A DNA stretch of 64,000 nt from a virus. Position 1 is the first letter of the stretch; each line of letters starts with the position of its first letter. The DNA is taken from positions 124,001-188,000 of IMG/VR virus record IMGVR_UViG_3300042453_005404. One strand, given 5' to 3'. Position numbers and translations under genes: made by a program. Positions 23,080 to 31,861 of this stretch are shown here, one piece after another. The notes beneath the pieces are model-generated. The model saw only the letters and a list, made by a program, of their open reading frames with translations, had not been told where the DNA came from and did no database searches.

Positions 23080-26000
23080 CTAATCGATTTTGTAAATCTT
23101 GTTTTGATAAGCAGAGAATCCAAAATCCGATTTATCAAAAAGTCCAACCACAACGTCGTTCTGAATTAGATTCACTTCACCTCTCCAACCCCAAATAAAA
23201 CAAGTAACCTCTTTATTCGCTTCAGCAAACAAACGAAGCTTCATATACGTCTTACCTGTCTTAGTCTTAGCCAATCCAGCAGAAGCTACAATAGCCCAGT
23301 AATTACCCTTCTCACTCCAGTTATCGATAGACTCAAAACCAAGCTCATCAAGCTTTACCCGAGCTTCCTTCGACAACAGAAGATCGAAATCAACTGAACC
23401 AGCTAGCTCCTTGGTAAACTCCATCTTCTCTGCCTTGGTCCAATCCTCCATACCTTGAACCTCTGCAATAGCAGCTTCAAGAGGTTGAGTGATATCGTTG
23501 TTCTTCTTGCGTGAAGTAATACGCTTAAACTCATCATATCGATCAACAAGCACAGCATGGACTTGCTTGTAGTTCTTGAACAACTTACCATCACCAACGA
23601 TATCCATCGAGCCCAACGCTTCAAGCTTCACAAGAGCTGATAGAGCACTCTTGTTGAACTTGCTGTGTCTCCATGAACCATCTTGGTTAATCAGCAAGTC
23701 CCGCACAGAGTTATATGGACGGAACTGTTGAATCTCGCTTACAGCAGTTTTGCCAACGTGCTTGAGCGAACTAAAGCTTGGCACAAGAGTTTTGTTGAAA
23801 GTAGGATGTGAGATAACCTCATATTCAGACACGTTAATGTCTGGCTTGGTCAACTCATATCCAAGAGCCTTGGCTTCTTTAATGGCAATAGCCTTTGGAT
23901 CTTCCTTGCCTGTTACCTTACCCTTAGAGATTGCACAGTAATCAATATACGTAGCAATCCATTCATCTGGATAATAGGTGAGGAACCAAGCACATTGCCA
24001 TGTTGTGATTGCATAGCATACAGCGTGTGATTTGTTGAAGCTATAAGCGACGAGTTTTTCCATTTCATCAAAGATATCGCCGCAATCTTCTGCGTCGATA
24101 TTGTTGGCCTTTGCGCAAGCATCAATAAAGCTCTGACGAAGCTTGTTACGTTCTGCTTGTGCCTTTTCCTTGTTGTTGATTTCTTTCTTGGTAAATGCCT
24201 TACGGATACCATCTGTATCTTCAAGGGGAACCCCAGCAAGCTTATGATAAATCATTTGAAGCTGCTCTTGGAACACAAGGAGTCCAGAGGTTTCAGCAAA
24301 TACTTCCTTGAGAAGTGGATGCTTGTATACAACTGAATCTGGGTTTGCACGGTTATTCAAGAAGCGTTGATCTACCTTAAGAGATAGAGGACCGGGACGA
24401 AAGATAGACGTAGCCACAGCAATATCTGTGATAGACTTTGGCTTCATTTGACGCATGAAGTTTTGAGTCTTGTCGTTGATGAACTGGAAAATACCAGTGT
24501 AGTTACCCTTCCAGAAAACGTTCTCATAAACCTTTGGATCAGTCAATGGGTTGTTGTCGGGATGTAGATTATCCCAGAACCATTGCTTGATTTGCTTGAA
24601 CGTTGGATGCTTGATGCCTTGCTTTTGCAAGATACGTCGCACACAGTTCTCAAACATACGAAGTGTACCAAGACCAAGAATATCGAACTTGAGTAGACCA
24701 AACTCTTCAAGGTGACGAAAGTTTACACCTTCTGGCCATGGAGTTTGTAGCTCGCCGCCAGCCTTGATAAGAGGCATACCTTCACGGCTGTTCTCGGTAA
24801 TAATCACTCCTCCAGCGTGACGAGACAAACCACGCATTTGCTTGAATAGCACCTTAATGGTTGTTTGGAACTCTGGATAAGTTTCCATGAGTTGTTGGAA
24901 AGTAGGAGAATCATTCATTGCGGCTTCAAAGGTCATAACCCATGTGCCACGATCAAAGCCTTCTACTTGCTTGGCAACATCAAGCACTTCCTTTTCAATC
25001 TTACCCGTTGCTGCGTTAATCTCTTCGAAGGGAAGATTGTGCAAGCGAGCAACATCCTTGATAAGAGAACGAAGTTGCAACTGAGCGAAGTTGGTTACAG
25101 GAATAACGTTTTCTGAACCAAAGAACTCGATAAGAAGTTTTACTGCACGATCCCGGTCAGAGAAGTCAGAGTCAATATCTGGGAATGATTTTTTAGACTT
25201 AACCAAAAATCTAGCGAACAGAAGACCGAAACGAATCGGATCAACTTGTGTTATGTTCAACACATATGACAGAAGAGATCCAGCAGCAGAACCTCTGCCG
25301 TTACCGATAAGCATTTCCTTACCAACAATGTCCATGATCTTGTGATATGTGAGGAAATACTTAGCAAAGCGAAGATGCTTAATAGTATCAAGCTCATTCT
25401 TAAGACGCTTGATATAAACATCATCATGATTACGTCCTACGTTACGTAGACCATTAATCGCAAGCTGCACAAGTTGCTTGAAGGCTACGTCATCCTCAGA
25501 CATGCCCGCAGAAGCCTCTAGGAGTTTATCTAGAGCATTCTTCTCGATTAGACGACCAATGCCGGGAAGCTTTACAGAACGGTCAATAAAAACGTCTCCA
25601 ATAAGATCGTGAGCGATATCGTGAGTACGTTCAATAGCATCGCAAATAAGTTGATCGTCGGTGTACAGTTCTGGGTATGCTGCCTTTTGCTCAAGGTAGG
25701 TATTCCAAACTTGTTCTGCGTTCTTTGGATAAAGCTCGCACTTAAGCTCTTCAACCTTTTGTGGTAGAGTGTTTGGATCAATGGTACCCTTGGTTTTCGA
25801 AGCCCAAGCCATAGCCTTGTAGACTTCACGTTCCTTCCAATGGTTAGGATTGGAATAGTGAGAGTCAACAGTAACAACAAGCTTAAGACCTGTTTCCTTG
25901 GCAAGCTCCATGAGATAGAAGTTAACAAGGTGTTGAGCCGTTAGACGGTTCATCTGGAGTTCAAGGTAGTAGTTCTCCGGTCCACCAAGAGCATCAACAA

Positions 26001-26763
26001 ACTTATTGGTGATTGACCTAAGTTCTGTCATAATCCTGTCATAGTTGTGACGGTTTACACCCCAATCCTTCCAATCAACGGTTTGATCTTGATTGTCGAA
26101 GATCGTGCGAGCAAGACGACCACCAATACATGCAGAAGAGGCAATAACGTTACCTTTGGCATGACGCTTGAGCATATCAAAGTCCATGCGAGGATATCGG
26201 TAAAAGCCATCGATATAACTCTCGGAAACCATTTGAAAGATGCTCTTCAGCCCAGCATTGTTCTTTGGTAGAACAACAAGATGGTTACGTTGAGCGATAG
26301 GATCAGAAAACTTATTGTTCTTGGTTTCTGCTTCAATCTCTACAACGGTGCCACCTTCCTCTTCTTCCGAGGTTTCCTTGCCATGCTTGGCATCCATATC
26401 AGCTTCAGTATCAGCAAGTTCATTGCCAATAGATTCATTGCTGGCAAGCGCCTTGGCCAACGCCTTGTTGGCTTTTTGCATCTTGACAAGCTTATTCCAT
26501 TCAACAAATGAATCAATGAAATAAGCTTCAACACCGGGAATGGCCTTGAACTTTACACCTTTGTCTTTTAGCTTCTTTGCATGGATTTGTTGGTGAGAGA
26601 TACCTGCCATGCTACCATGATCGGTTAGAGCAAGCCCGTCCATACCATTTGAAATGGTAAAATCGATATGTTCTTGAGGTAGACCAATCGCATCCCCCAC
26701 GCTCCCAACTGTTGAATGTGCGTGAAGACCTACGAAACGAGATGGTTTGATTTGTGTAGTCAT
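23080..26763 (-). CDS. dnaE: DNA polymerase III alpha subunit
   Basis: 1227 residues, close to bacterial DnaE length (about 1160). PHP domain: GLHAHST near residue 13, LALTDHGSMAG (about 50), PGVEAYF (about 75). A Glu-rich insertion (residues about 113-145) interrupts it. Palm: PDIDSDFSDRD near 530 gives the catalytic Asp set, and FNKSHAVCYA follows in the fingers. An OB-like stretch lies at the end (YWAIVASAGLAKTKTGKTYM). PHP metal ligands appear kept, so built-in exonuclease activity is possible. A gene-specific leaderless-type promoter precedes it. Its presence means the phage makes its own C-family replicase. Confidence 0.93.
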   Translation of the reverse strand: MTTQIKPSRFVGLHAHSTVGSVGDAIGLPQEHIDFTISNGMDGLALTDHGSMAGISHQQIHAKKLKDKGVKFKAIPGVEAYFIDSFVEWNKLVKMQKANKALAKALASNESIGNELADTEADMDAKHGKETSEEEEGGTVVEIEAETKNNKFSDPIAQRNHLVVLPKNNAGLKSIFQMVSESYIDGFYRYPRMDFDMLKRHAKGNVIASSACIGGRLARTIFDNQDQTVDWKDWGVNRHNYDRIMTELRSITNKFVDALGGPENYYLELQMNRLTAQHLVNFYLMELAKETGLKLVVTVDSHYSNPNHWKEREVYKAMAWASKTKGTIDPNTLPQKVEELKCELYPKNAEQVWNTYLEQKAAYPELYTDDQLICDAIERTHDIAHDLIGDVFIDRSVKLPGIGRLIEKNALDKLLEASAGMSEDDVAFKQLVQLAINGLRNVGRNHDDVYIKRLKNELDTIKHLRFAKYFLTYHKIMDIVGKEMLIGNGRGSAAGSLLSYVLNITQVDPIRFGLLFARFLVKSKKSFPDIDSDFSDRDRAVKLLIEFFGSENVIPVTNFAQLQLRSLIKDVARLHNLPFEEINAATGKIEKEVLDVAKQVEGFDRGTWVMTFEAAMNDSPTFQQLMETYPEFQTTIKVLFKQMRGLSRHAGGVIITENSREGMPLIKAGGELQTPWPEGVNFRHLEEFGLLKFDILGLGTLRMFENCVRRILQKQGIKHPTFKQIKQWFWDNLHPDNNPLTDPKVYENVFWKGNYTGIFQFINDKTQNFMRQMKPKSITDIAVATSIFRPGPLSLKVDQRFLNNRANPDSVVYKHPLLKEVFAETSGLLVFQEQLQMIYHKLAGVPLEDTDGIRKAFTKKEINNKEKAQAERNKLRQSFIDACAKANNIDAEDCGDIFDEMEKLVAYSFNKSHAVCYAITTWQCAWFLTYYPDEWIATYIDYCAISKGKVTGKEDPKAIAIKEAKALGYELTKPDINVSEYEVISHPTFNKTLVPSFSSLKHVGKTAVSEIQQFRPYNSVRDLLINQDGSWRHSKFNKSALSALVKLEALGSMDIVGDGKLFKNYKQVHAVLVDRYDEFKRITSRKKNNDITQPLEAAIAEVQGMEDWTKAEKMEFTKELAGSVDFDLLLSKEARVKLDELGFESIDNWSEKGNYWAIVASAGLAKTKTGKTYMKLRLFAEANKEVTCFIWGWRGEVNLIQNDVVVGLFDKSDFGFSAYQNKIYKID

Positions 26764-26769
26764 AGTGCT

Positions 26770-26798
26770 ATAATACCAGCTATTAATCAGATTCTAAA
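26770..26798 (-). promoter_or_regulatory. Leaderless-type promoter of the polymerase III alpha gene
   Basis: On the minus strand: -35 TTTAGA (26798-26793), 17-bp spacer, -10 TATTAT (26775-26770), 6 bases (AGCACT), ATG at 26763. No ribosome site. Confidence 0.75.
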
Positions 26799-26811
26799 GA
26801 ATATTTACACA

Positions 26812-26836
26812 GTGGAACATAACCAATAGAAGAGAG
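26812..26836 (+). repeat. Dispersed 24-base motif, copy 1
   Basis: GTGGAACATAACCAATAGAAGA followed by GAG. Near-identical copies stand at 35986-36010 and 56612-56636. This copy lies between the divergent polymerase and 26840 genes and supplies AGAAGAGAG as the ribosome site of the latter. Confidence 0.6.
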
Positions 26837-26839
26837 TGA

Positions 26840-27517
26840 ATGAACAACATAAAGCTTGGTGATGGTTGGATTATAATCGGTGTTGATCATGAACACCCTA
26901 TATCACTCAAAGATAAAGACTTAGATAAAGTTCTTGAGGTATTTAGCACCAACAAGAACGTATGGATTGAAGGTATGGAACCAGAGTTTGTGGTTGCAGA
27001 CTTCATTGAAGTGCATTTACCAAATGCTCGCATACGTTCATGGGAACCAACCAAGCCTTTGTCTAAGATGACGGCATTGATTCTTAGTTTGTTTGGAGGA
27101 GAAACAGATGCTATCGTGCGTCAAGTTTCCGATGATTCCAGCTTTGATCCAACAAAGAATATTCTGGATAACTTGATTGCAACACAAGCATCATGGTATG
27201 AAGGTCCAGCAATAACCAAGCAAGATATACAAAAGCTTTTGAGTTTACAGCAAATGGAATCAGATGGTATGAAATCATTTGATGCCTTTGAAAGCTTTCA
27301 CCGAAAAGGATTTGATTTGACTTGGGAATCTGGAGAAACTGCTTTTAGCAAGTTGGCAAACATGGCTAACGAAGCCAGAGTTGAGAACATCAAGCGATTA
27401 ATGACAAATGCTGGCGGGGTGTTTTTTGCTGGCTACAGCCACTTGGATGTAATCAATGAAGCTGTTAAGCTATGGTTTCTCAAACAGATTGTTGTGGAGT
27501 GTTTTTCGAAGCGTTAG
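26840..27517 (+). CDS. Hypothetical protein, possibly TraB/EreA-like
   Basis: 225 residues. VWIEGMEPEFVV (about 42-53) and GGVFFAGYSHLDVI (about 193-206) are a strand with E-G and a final G-x-x-H-x-x-x-x, which vaguely recall TraB/Tiki-type hydrolases. No firm match. It is the only plus-strand gene between the polymerase and 31261. AGAAGAGAG ribosome site 3-11 bases before ATG. Confidence 0.5.
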   Translation: MNNIKLGDGWIIIGVDHEHPISLKDKDLDKVLEVFSTNKNVWIEGMEPEFVVADFIEVHLPNARIRSWEPTKPLSKMTALILSLFGGETDAIVRQVSDDSSFDPTKNILDNLIATQASWYEGPAITKQDIQKLLSLQQMESDGMKSFDAFESFHRKGFDLTWESGETAFSKLANMANEARVENIKRLMTNAGGVFFAGYSHLDVINEAVKLWFLKQIVVECFSKR

Positions 27518-27540
27518 TTTGGTTATTTAGTTGTTATGTT

Positions 27541-28230
27541 TTATTTTTTTATTTCTAAAATAGCAAGTAAAAGCTTGCTTTTTATTTCGTCTGGTTTGTT
27601 TGGGTCAGCGATGAAATAAATTCCTTTATCATATTTGACAGAGCCAATCGAAAATGTTTCTTTTTCGTGCTTAAAGTCTTCGTCAGCAGTTCCAACAAGT
27701 CGATTTGGATTTCCAAAAAAATTGTTGTTTTTTTTCAAGCTGGCTTTCAATATAACGTAAACTGGTTTACGTTCGCTTGATTCTGTTTTGATAATGGTAG
27801 GAAACATGGATGGGTCAGTGGTCCAACCTTGAATTTCAGAATTCATTGTTGGTTCAATTACTCCTGCTGGCAATTTGCCAGTTGGTTTGGATAAATCAAT
27901 GTTAAAAGTTGATTTTCCTGTTTCAGCATCTAAAAACAATAAACGATATACATTTATTCTGTCACCCTTAAAAGGATCAAGCATGGCACTATACATGTTT
28001 TTTTGTTTTAACGAAAACAAACTTGGAGCAATTTTGCTCAAGTCTGATTTGTCGTTAAAAGAAGCATAACGTGCCAAAGCTTCAAAAGCTTCTTCTTCTT
28101 CGAGTGTTGGTTCTTCTTTGTTGTTTTTCTTTATATCATTGCGTTGATAGTCAAACATATACTTGCCAAACAAAGCGTCTTTGCCTTGTTCTGGTTCTTC
28201 AAACAAAATAGAGCATAATGTTATTTTCAT
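27541..28230 (-). CDS. Putative R-S-E type ADP-ribosyltransferase, packaging-type N-terminus
   Basis: 229 residues, MKITLCSILFEEPEQ start (LFE-E). VYRLLFLD (about 94-101) supplies the R; IQGWTTDPSMFPTI (about 131-144) resembles the S-T-x motif that binds NAD; FKHEKETFSIG (about 189-199) gives a late E-x-E. This order is that of arginine-type mono-ADP-ribosyltransferases (VIP2, Alt). T4 Alt is packaged and modifies host RNA polymerase, so the combination with the N-terminal peptide is suggestive. Assignment is by motif only. Confidence 0.55.
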   Translation of the reverse strand: MKITLCSILFEEPEQGKDALFGKYMFDYQRNDIKKNNKEEPTLEEEEAFEALARYASFNDKSDLSKIAPSLFSLKQKNMYSAMLDPFKGDRINVYRLLFLDAETGKSTFNIDLSKPTGKLPAGVIEPTMNSEIQGWTTDPSMFPTIIKTESSERKPVYVILKASLKKNNNFFGNPNRLVGTADEDFKHEKETFSIGSVKYDKGIYFIADPNKPDEIKSKLLLAILEIKK

Positions 28231-28252
28231 TGAAAATAACTATGTTGATAGA

Positions 28253-28405
28253 TTAAACCTTTGGGGCTGTTTGATTTACGATTTGTTTTTTTAGATCCTT
28301 GATTTCATTTTCAAGGTTTTTGACTTTGGTTGCTAGCGCACGAACTTCATCAAGAATAACTTTGAGATATTCGTTTTGTTGTTTGTCGTTGCGTGTCATG
28401 GACAT
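28253..28405 (-). CDS. 50-residue coiled-coil protein
   Basis: MSMTRNDKQQNEYLKVILDE followed by heptads (VRALATKVKNLENEIKDLKK). A continuous coiled coil of about 30 residues. It starts 6 bases after the stop of the AT-hook protein gene on the same strand. A second ATG two codons in is equally possible. It may oligomerise, alone or with its neighbour. Confidence 0.6.
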   Translation of the reverse strand: MSMTRNDKQQNEYLKVILDEVRALATKVKNLENEIKDLKKQIVNQTAPKV

Positions 28406-28411
28406 TGTTGT

Positions 28412-28966
28412 TTATTCTTCCTTTTTGCGACCTTTAGTAAAAACCTTGGCATAGGTTTTTTTGACGATCAACTTCAATGCAAGCTTGGCTGCATACTGTG
28501 AGCTTCCATCATCCCAGTTTACACGAATAAAAGCTGATTGCACATCGTCTTTGCCAACAGTTCCTTTTTCTGTTTTTCCGTCATGACGTTTAAACTTGTA
28601 TTCAACACGTTGACCGGGAAGAAACACCGGCCATGGTGGTATCCAGTTTGGGTCATGTACGTTCGATTCATCTACCGACATAGAACTTGTCACAACAGGC
28701 AACGAACCCGATGCTACAGATTTTTGTCGCTCTAACAGTTCCTTTCGAAAAGCAATATCAGCTTCTTTCTGAATCCGAGCTTTTTCAGCTAGTTCAGCAT
28801 TGGAAGGTCTACCACGCTTCTTAGGTTCAACCTTTTCCTTGCCTTTAGCTTTAGACTTATCCTTCTTTGTTTTGTCTTTTGTCTTTGGTTGTTTTGGCTG
28901 CTGTTCAGTTTTTACTTTTGGTTCTTTGTTGGAAGTTACAGCGAAAATACTTTTAAACGTTTTCAT
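28412..28966 (-). CDS. AT-hook protein with SH3/Tudor-like C-terminus
   Basis: 184 residues. A Lys-rich linker (about 16-50), then KKRGRPSNAE (about 48-57), a classic AT-hook for the minor groove of AT-rich DNA, a helix, and a C-terminal barrel-like part PGQRVEYKF, then FIRVNWDDGSSQYAAKLAL. MKTFKSIF at the start is like the shared peptide but lacks the Glu. Probably DNA-associated, perhaps condensed with the genome in the head. AAAGGT ribosome site at normal distance. Confidence 0.65.
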   Translation of the reverse strand: MKTFKSIFAVTSNKEPKVKTEQQPKQPKTKDKTKKDKSKAKGKEKVEPKKRGRPSNAELAEKARIQKEADIAFRKELLERQKSVASGSLPVVTSSMSVDESNVHDPNWIPPWPVFLPGQRVEYKFKRHDGKTEKGTVGKDDVQSAFIRVNWDDGSSQYAAKLALKLIVKKTYAKVFTKGRKKEE

Positions 28967-28975
28967 GATTTACCT

Positions 28976-29200
28976 TTATAGGTCGGTACATTTTTCGGTA
29001 ATGAACTCGGCCAAGCTTTTATAACCTCGACCACCATCAACTTCACCATAATTGGCTATAGCACCATTTTTATCGGATGGAAATACAAGCACCTCGGGGC
29101 CGCTATGGGCCACATCAGCAAACGATGCAACGTAGTATGCATCGTTATTTCTAACGATTGCTTTGTCCATATTTAGAAACTTTACTAGCTTGTATCGCAT
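28976..29200 (-). CDS. Small hypothetical protein
   Basis: 74 residues with a good ribosome site (AAAGGAGAT). Sheet-like start (YKLVKFLNMDKAIVRN) and a helical end (SLAEFITEKC). No known motif. Confidence 0.6.
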   Translation of the reverse strand: MRYKLVKFLNMDKAIVRNNDAYYVASFADVAHSGPEVLVFPSDKNGAIANYGEVDGGRGYKSLAEFITEKCTDL

Positions 29201-29297
29201 ATCGTATCTCCTTTCTTTATGTTAACACATTAACAATAACAAATAAAACTATATATGACATTGAAAGCTAAAACACTGAAGGGTTTAAAAAATTGAG

Positions 29298-29513
29298 TTA
29301 TTCTTCTTTTCTATCAAAGGCACCACAGTTACAAGCGTGCCAATCTTGCCACCAAGCACAATCATCAGTATGTAGTTCTGCTTCTTGCTCTAAAGCAACT
29401 TGAGCATCGACTACCGCTTGTTCTAACTGAGCAACATCAACTTCATGATATTGAACAGCAGCCCAAGGTCCGACATGTACTAAACGTTTTGGAACCCATA
29501 CATTTTCATTCAT
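29298..29513 (-). CDS. Small Trp/Cys-containing hypothetical protein
   Basis: 71 residues; the end DDCAWWQDWHACNCGAFDRK has three Cys and several Trp and could bind a metal. Overlaps the upstream gene by 8 bases. Unknown function. Confidence 0.55.
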   Translation of the reverse strand: MNENVWVPKRLVHVGPWAAVQYHEVDVAQLEQAVVDAQVALEQEAELHTDDCAWWQDWHACNCGAFDRKEE

Positions 29514-29721
29514 TGTTTTTTTCCTTTGCTGGTTGAACTACTTTTAGATCTAACATGTGCAGATGAACAAATCGATCTTCGACAAATACTCTCCATATGT
29601 TTGGAGAACTTTTGGCATATATGTTTTCAATAACAATACCCAGTTTACCACAGAAAGAACGTTCATATAAACTTTGATCGGGTGCTTGTATGATTTCAAC
29701 CAAATCTCCGGGTTTAATCAT
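29506..29721 (-). CDS. Small SH3-like protein
   Basis: 71 residues from ATG 29721, which forms an ATGA overlap with the upstream stop; longer forms from 29748 would intrude on that gene. MIKPGDLVEIIQ, GKLGIVIENI and WRVFVEDRFVHLH have the strand order of KOW/SH3-like phage proteins. Function unknown. Confidence 0.6.
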   Translation of the reverse strand: MIKPGDLVEIIQAPDQSLYERSFCGKLGIVIENIYAKSSPNIWRVFVEDRFVHLHMLDLKVVQPAKEKNNE

Positions 29722-29876
29722 CGAGCTTTTTTTGCCCATTCTCCCCAAAGTTTAAGCAACTCTTCAGCCTTGGTTCGATGCTCCACATAAGCTTCCCACA
29801 CAGCATCAGCTTGCTCTTTGCTGGTAATACCGTTGCCTTCTAGCTGCAACTCATCTAAATCTAGTTTTACTTTCAT
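29718..29876 (-). CDS. Small helical hypothetical protein
   Basis: 52 residues from ATG 29876, chosen because AAGGAG stands 9 bases upstream; ATG 29906 would overlap the RNA ligase end. Acidic helix-rich (AYVEHRTKAEELLKLWGEWA). Coupled to the next gene by ATGA. Confidence 0.6.
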   Translation of the reverse strand: MKVKLDLDELQLEGNGITSKEQADAVWEAYVEHRTKAEELLKLWGEWAKKAR

Positions 29877-29893
29877 GTTGTTAGCTCCTTTTA

Positions 29894-30964
29894 TCACTTC
29901 ATACAAAGATATCTGTCAGATACGTACTTCAAAGCAACTCGTCCATGCCGAGAATCAAATCGTTCGCCACGCTCTAGTTTCACAACAATACCTTCACGAA
30001 CCTTTTGCTTTGGAAAACAACTGTCTTCTTCAGCAAGTTTTTCTAGCATCGATGCATCAAGAGCTCCACGATAGAGAACAGGAACAGTTTCACAAATACC
30101 CGCACAGTAAACAGGATTGTCAAACATATCAGCGTTATCGACCCAACGGCCATGATCCAAAATGTCAAATGCCGCAAAGCCATATTGGCCTTGAACTTTT
30201 CCATAATGGAAATCTGATCCTTGAATGCTTGGCCCATATACTTCTCCGTATATAGCCATGCTTGGATGGTTCTTACACCATTCTTCAATCCAAGGATTTT
30301 GCTCAAGTGCAGTCCACCACACACAATCTGGAGCCGTAATGGTCTTTGTTACTTCGATACCATTTTCATCAATCCATGTAACGTCCTTTACATGAGTTCC
30401 CGGCTTCATCTTCCATGTTGTTCTGGAACCACAAAACATTTCACCGTTATGAAATACATAACGTGCGTTTGTGCCATGAATCTTTTCGGTAAGAATCACA
30501 CGTTCCCCCTCATTAAAGAGTTTGTGATACTTTTTGAATGATTCTAGATCATAGTGTGGCACTGGAATATCTGGACCCTTTGCTTGCACTCCAGAAGCCA
30601 TCCCAAAGCCTTTTGGAGCGGGTGGTTCGTACCGTTCTACCCCAAGTTGCTCCATAACGTTATCGCCCTCTACAGAGCCTTCTGGGGCCGGGATAAGCAG
30701 TCCGTATGAAGGTTCACCACGGAACCGACGCATGGTAATACGCAGACGAGGTTTGCCCTTGCCATCATCAAGGAACTTGAACTCGTTACGATCAAGAGGA
30801 ACAGTGTAATCTGGCTCGATATAAGCCATAAGATCATCAACTTTGTGTGCTCCTTTACGGATAACACATTGATATCCCCAAACGTTTGTGAGTTCTAGAG
30901 AATCAGCGTTGGGATGCTGGAGAATAGATTCGATGCGAATAACTTTGACTTCGTGTGTGCTCAT
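29894..30964 (-). CDS. RNA ligase with N-terminal OB domain
   Basis: 356 residues. Nucleotidyl-transfer motif I EKIHGTN with the reactive Lys at 161, motif III-like FAAFDIL, motif IV REGIVVK and motif V ALKYVS near the end. Residues 1-100 are an OB-like region (EVKVIRIESILQHPNADSLE). This layout, OB first then ligase, resembles the Deinococcus-type RNA ligase (Rnl5) rather than T4 Rnl1. It would seal RNA nicks, for example in tRNA cut by host defence; the tRNA cluster starts about 320 bases away. Leaderless-type promoter. Confidence 0.85.
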   Translation of the reverse strand: MSTHEVKVIRIESILQHPNADSLELTNVWGYQCVIRKGAHKVDDLMAYIEPDYTVPLDRNEFKFLDDGKGKPRLRITMRRFRGEPSYGLLIPAPEGSVEGDNVMEQLGVERYEPPAPKGFGMASGVQAKGPDIPVPHYDLESFKKYHKLFNEGERVILTEKIHGTNARYVFHNGEMFCGSRTTWKMKPGTHVKDVTWIDENGIEVTKTITAPDCVWWTALEQNPWIEEWCKNHPSMAIYGEVYGPSIQGSDFHYGKVQGQYGFAAFDILDHGRWVDNADMFDNPVYCAGICETVPVLYRGALDASMLEKLAEEDSCFPKQKVREGIVVKLERGERFDSRHGRVALKYVSDRYLCMK

Positions 30965-30970
30965 AGCATT

Positions 30971-30999
30971 ACTTTACCACAAGCGGTAAAACAACTAAA
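30971..30999 (-). promoter_or_regulatory. Leaderless-type promoter of the RNA ligase gene
   Basis: Minus strand: -35 TTTAGT (30999-30994), 17-bp spacer, -10 TAAAGT (30976-30971), 6 bases (AATGCT), ATG at 30964. Confidence 0.7.
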
Positions 31000-31003
31000 G
31001 ATA

Positions 31004-31261
31004 TTAGTTGACGCTTTCGCTTGGATACTTGTTTCGGATATAGTTGTTAAAGTGTTGATCGATTGAACTTGCTTGAGCGAGTTGGTTATAGACGTACAAT
31101 GGAACGTTGTAATAGTGAGATGTTCGATTATCGATCTCAACGGTTAGAGTTGCTTGCTTGCGATTGTATGTTGCCTTGGTAAGCATTGAAGTATCCTTTC
31201 GATTCGAAACGGTTGATTCATCATCACCACAAAGATTACGAATAACAGATGCATTTTTCAT
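31004..31261 (-). CDS. KTSC-domain protein
   Basis: 85 residues. From about residue 30: a strand pair with LTVEIDNRTSHYYNVPLYVY, then a helix and FNNYIRNKYPSE. This is the KTSC-domain pattern (KxY-type C-terminal module also found at the end of some lysyl-tRNA synthetases). A second KTSC protein is at 35860-36114. Such domains are thought to bind RNA or protein; the role in phages is unknown. Begins just after the Asn tRNA. Confidence 0.65.
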   Translation of the reverse strand: MKNASVIRNLCGDDESTVSNRKDTSMLTKATYNRKQATLTVEIDNRTSHYYNVPLYVYNQLAQASSIDQHFNNYIRNKYPSESVN

Positions 31262-31284
31262 GTTGCAACCTTGCGTTTGGTATA

Positions 31285-31360
31285 TGGCTCCGCAAGTAGG
31301 GCTCGAACCTACAACCTAGCGGTTAACAGCCGCTCGCTACTGCCATTGAGCTATTGCGGA
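31285..31360 (-). tRNA. tRNA-Asn (GTT)
   Basis: Acceptor TCCGCAA/TTGCGGA, anticodon stem AGCGG/CCGCT with loop CTGTTAA, T arm GTAGG-TTCGAGC-CCTAC. The 3' CCA is encoded (discriminator G, then CCA). The D stem has only three pairs. Confidence 0.9.
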
Positions 31361-31379
31361 ATACGTATTTCTACGTAGT

Positions 31380-31452
31380 GGGTTGTGAGGGGGTCGAACC
31401 CTCGACCAAAAGGTTAAAAGCCTTCTGCTCGTACCAACTGAGCTAACAACCC
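31380..31452 (-). tRNA. tRNA-Lys (TTT)
   Basis: Acceptor GGGTTGT/ACAACCC, D arm GCTC/GAGC, anticodon loop CTTTTAA. CCA is not encoded. Confidence 0.92.
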
Positions 31453-31463
31453 GTATTTTTAGT

Positions 31464-31536
31464 AGGCATGTCGGGGCTTGAACCCGAAACCTTTCGATTA
31501 TAAGTCGAATGCTCTAACCAGTTGAGCTACACGCCC
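31464..31536 (-). tRNA. tRNA-Ile (TAT)
   Basis: Acceptor GGGCGTG/CATGCCT with two G-T pairs, D arm GCTC/GAGC, anticodon stem TTCGA/TCGAA with loop CTTATAA. It reads AUA directly, a codon common in AT-rich phages and rare in many hosts. CCA not encoded. Confidence 0.9.
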
Positions 31537-31596
31537 GTTTCGTCTTTACCCTACTCTTATAATCTACCATCCTATATTATGATTCTCAAACTATTT

Positions 31597-31767
31597 TTAC
31601 TTTTTCTCGTTTGCCGCATCTTCTAGTATCTTTGCGGCATGATAACACAAGAATAGTAGATCTTGGGAAAAGTGTTTACCTAAACCTTCAGCGATTTGCT
31701 GTTGATTGTGCCCATACCGTATACGAGCTCTTATTGCTTTAATGCATTCATCAATGTCAGTATTCAT
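31597..31767 (-). CDS. Small helical hypothetical protein within the tRNA cluster
   Basis: 56 residues from ATG 31767; the frame continues upstream only through the Val tRNA. MNTDIDECIKAIRARIRYGH, then QQQIAEGLGKHF, looks like a small helix-turn-helix-like fold. Function unknown. Confidence 0.5.
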   Translation of the reverse strand: MNTDIDECIKAIRARIRYGHNQQQIAEGLGKHFSQDLLFLCYHAAKILEDAANEKK

Positions 31768-31770
31768 AGT

Positions 31771-31841
31771 ACAAGCAACAGGATTTGAACCTGTGACCTT
31801 CACCTTGTAAGGGTGACACTCTACCGCTGAGTTATGCTTGT
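31771..31841 (-). tRNA. tRNA-Val (TAC)
   Basis: Acceptor ACAAGCA/TGCTTGT, D arm ACTC/GAGT, anticodon stem with loop CTTACAA, T arm CACAG-GTTCAAATC-CTGT type. CCA not encoded. Confidence 0.9.
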
Positions 31842-31861
31842 AAATAAAACAAGTTCGGGAA

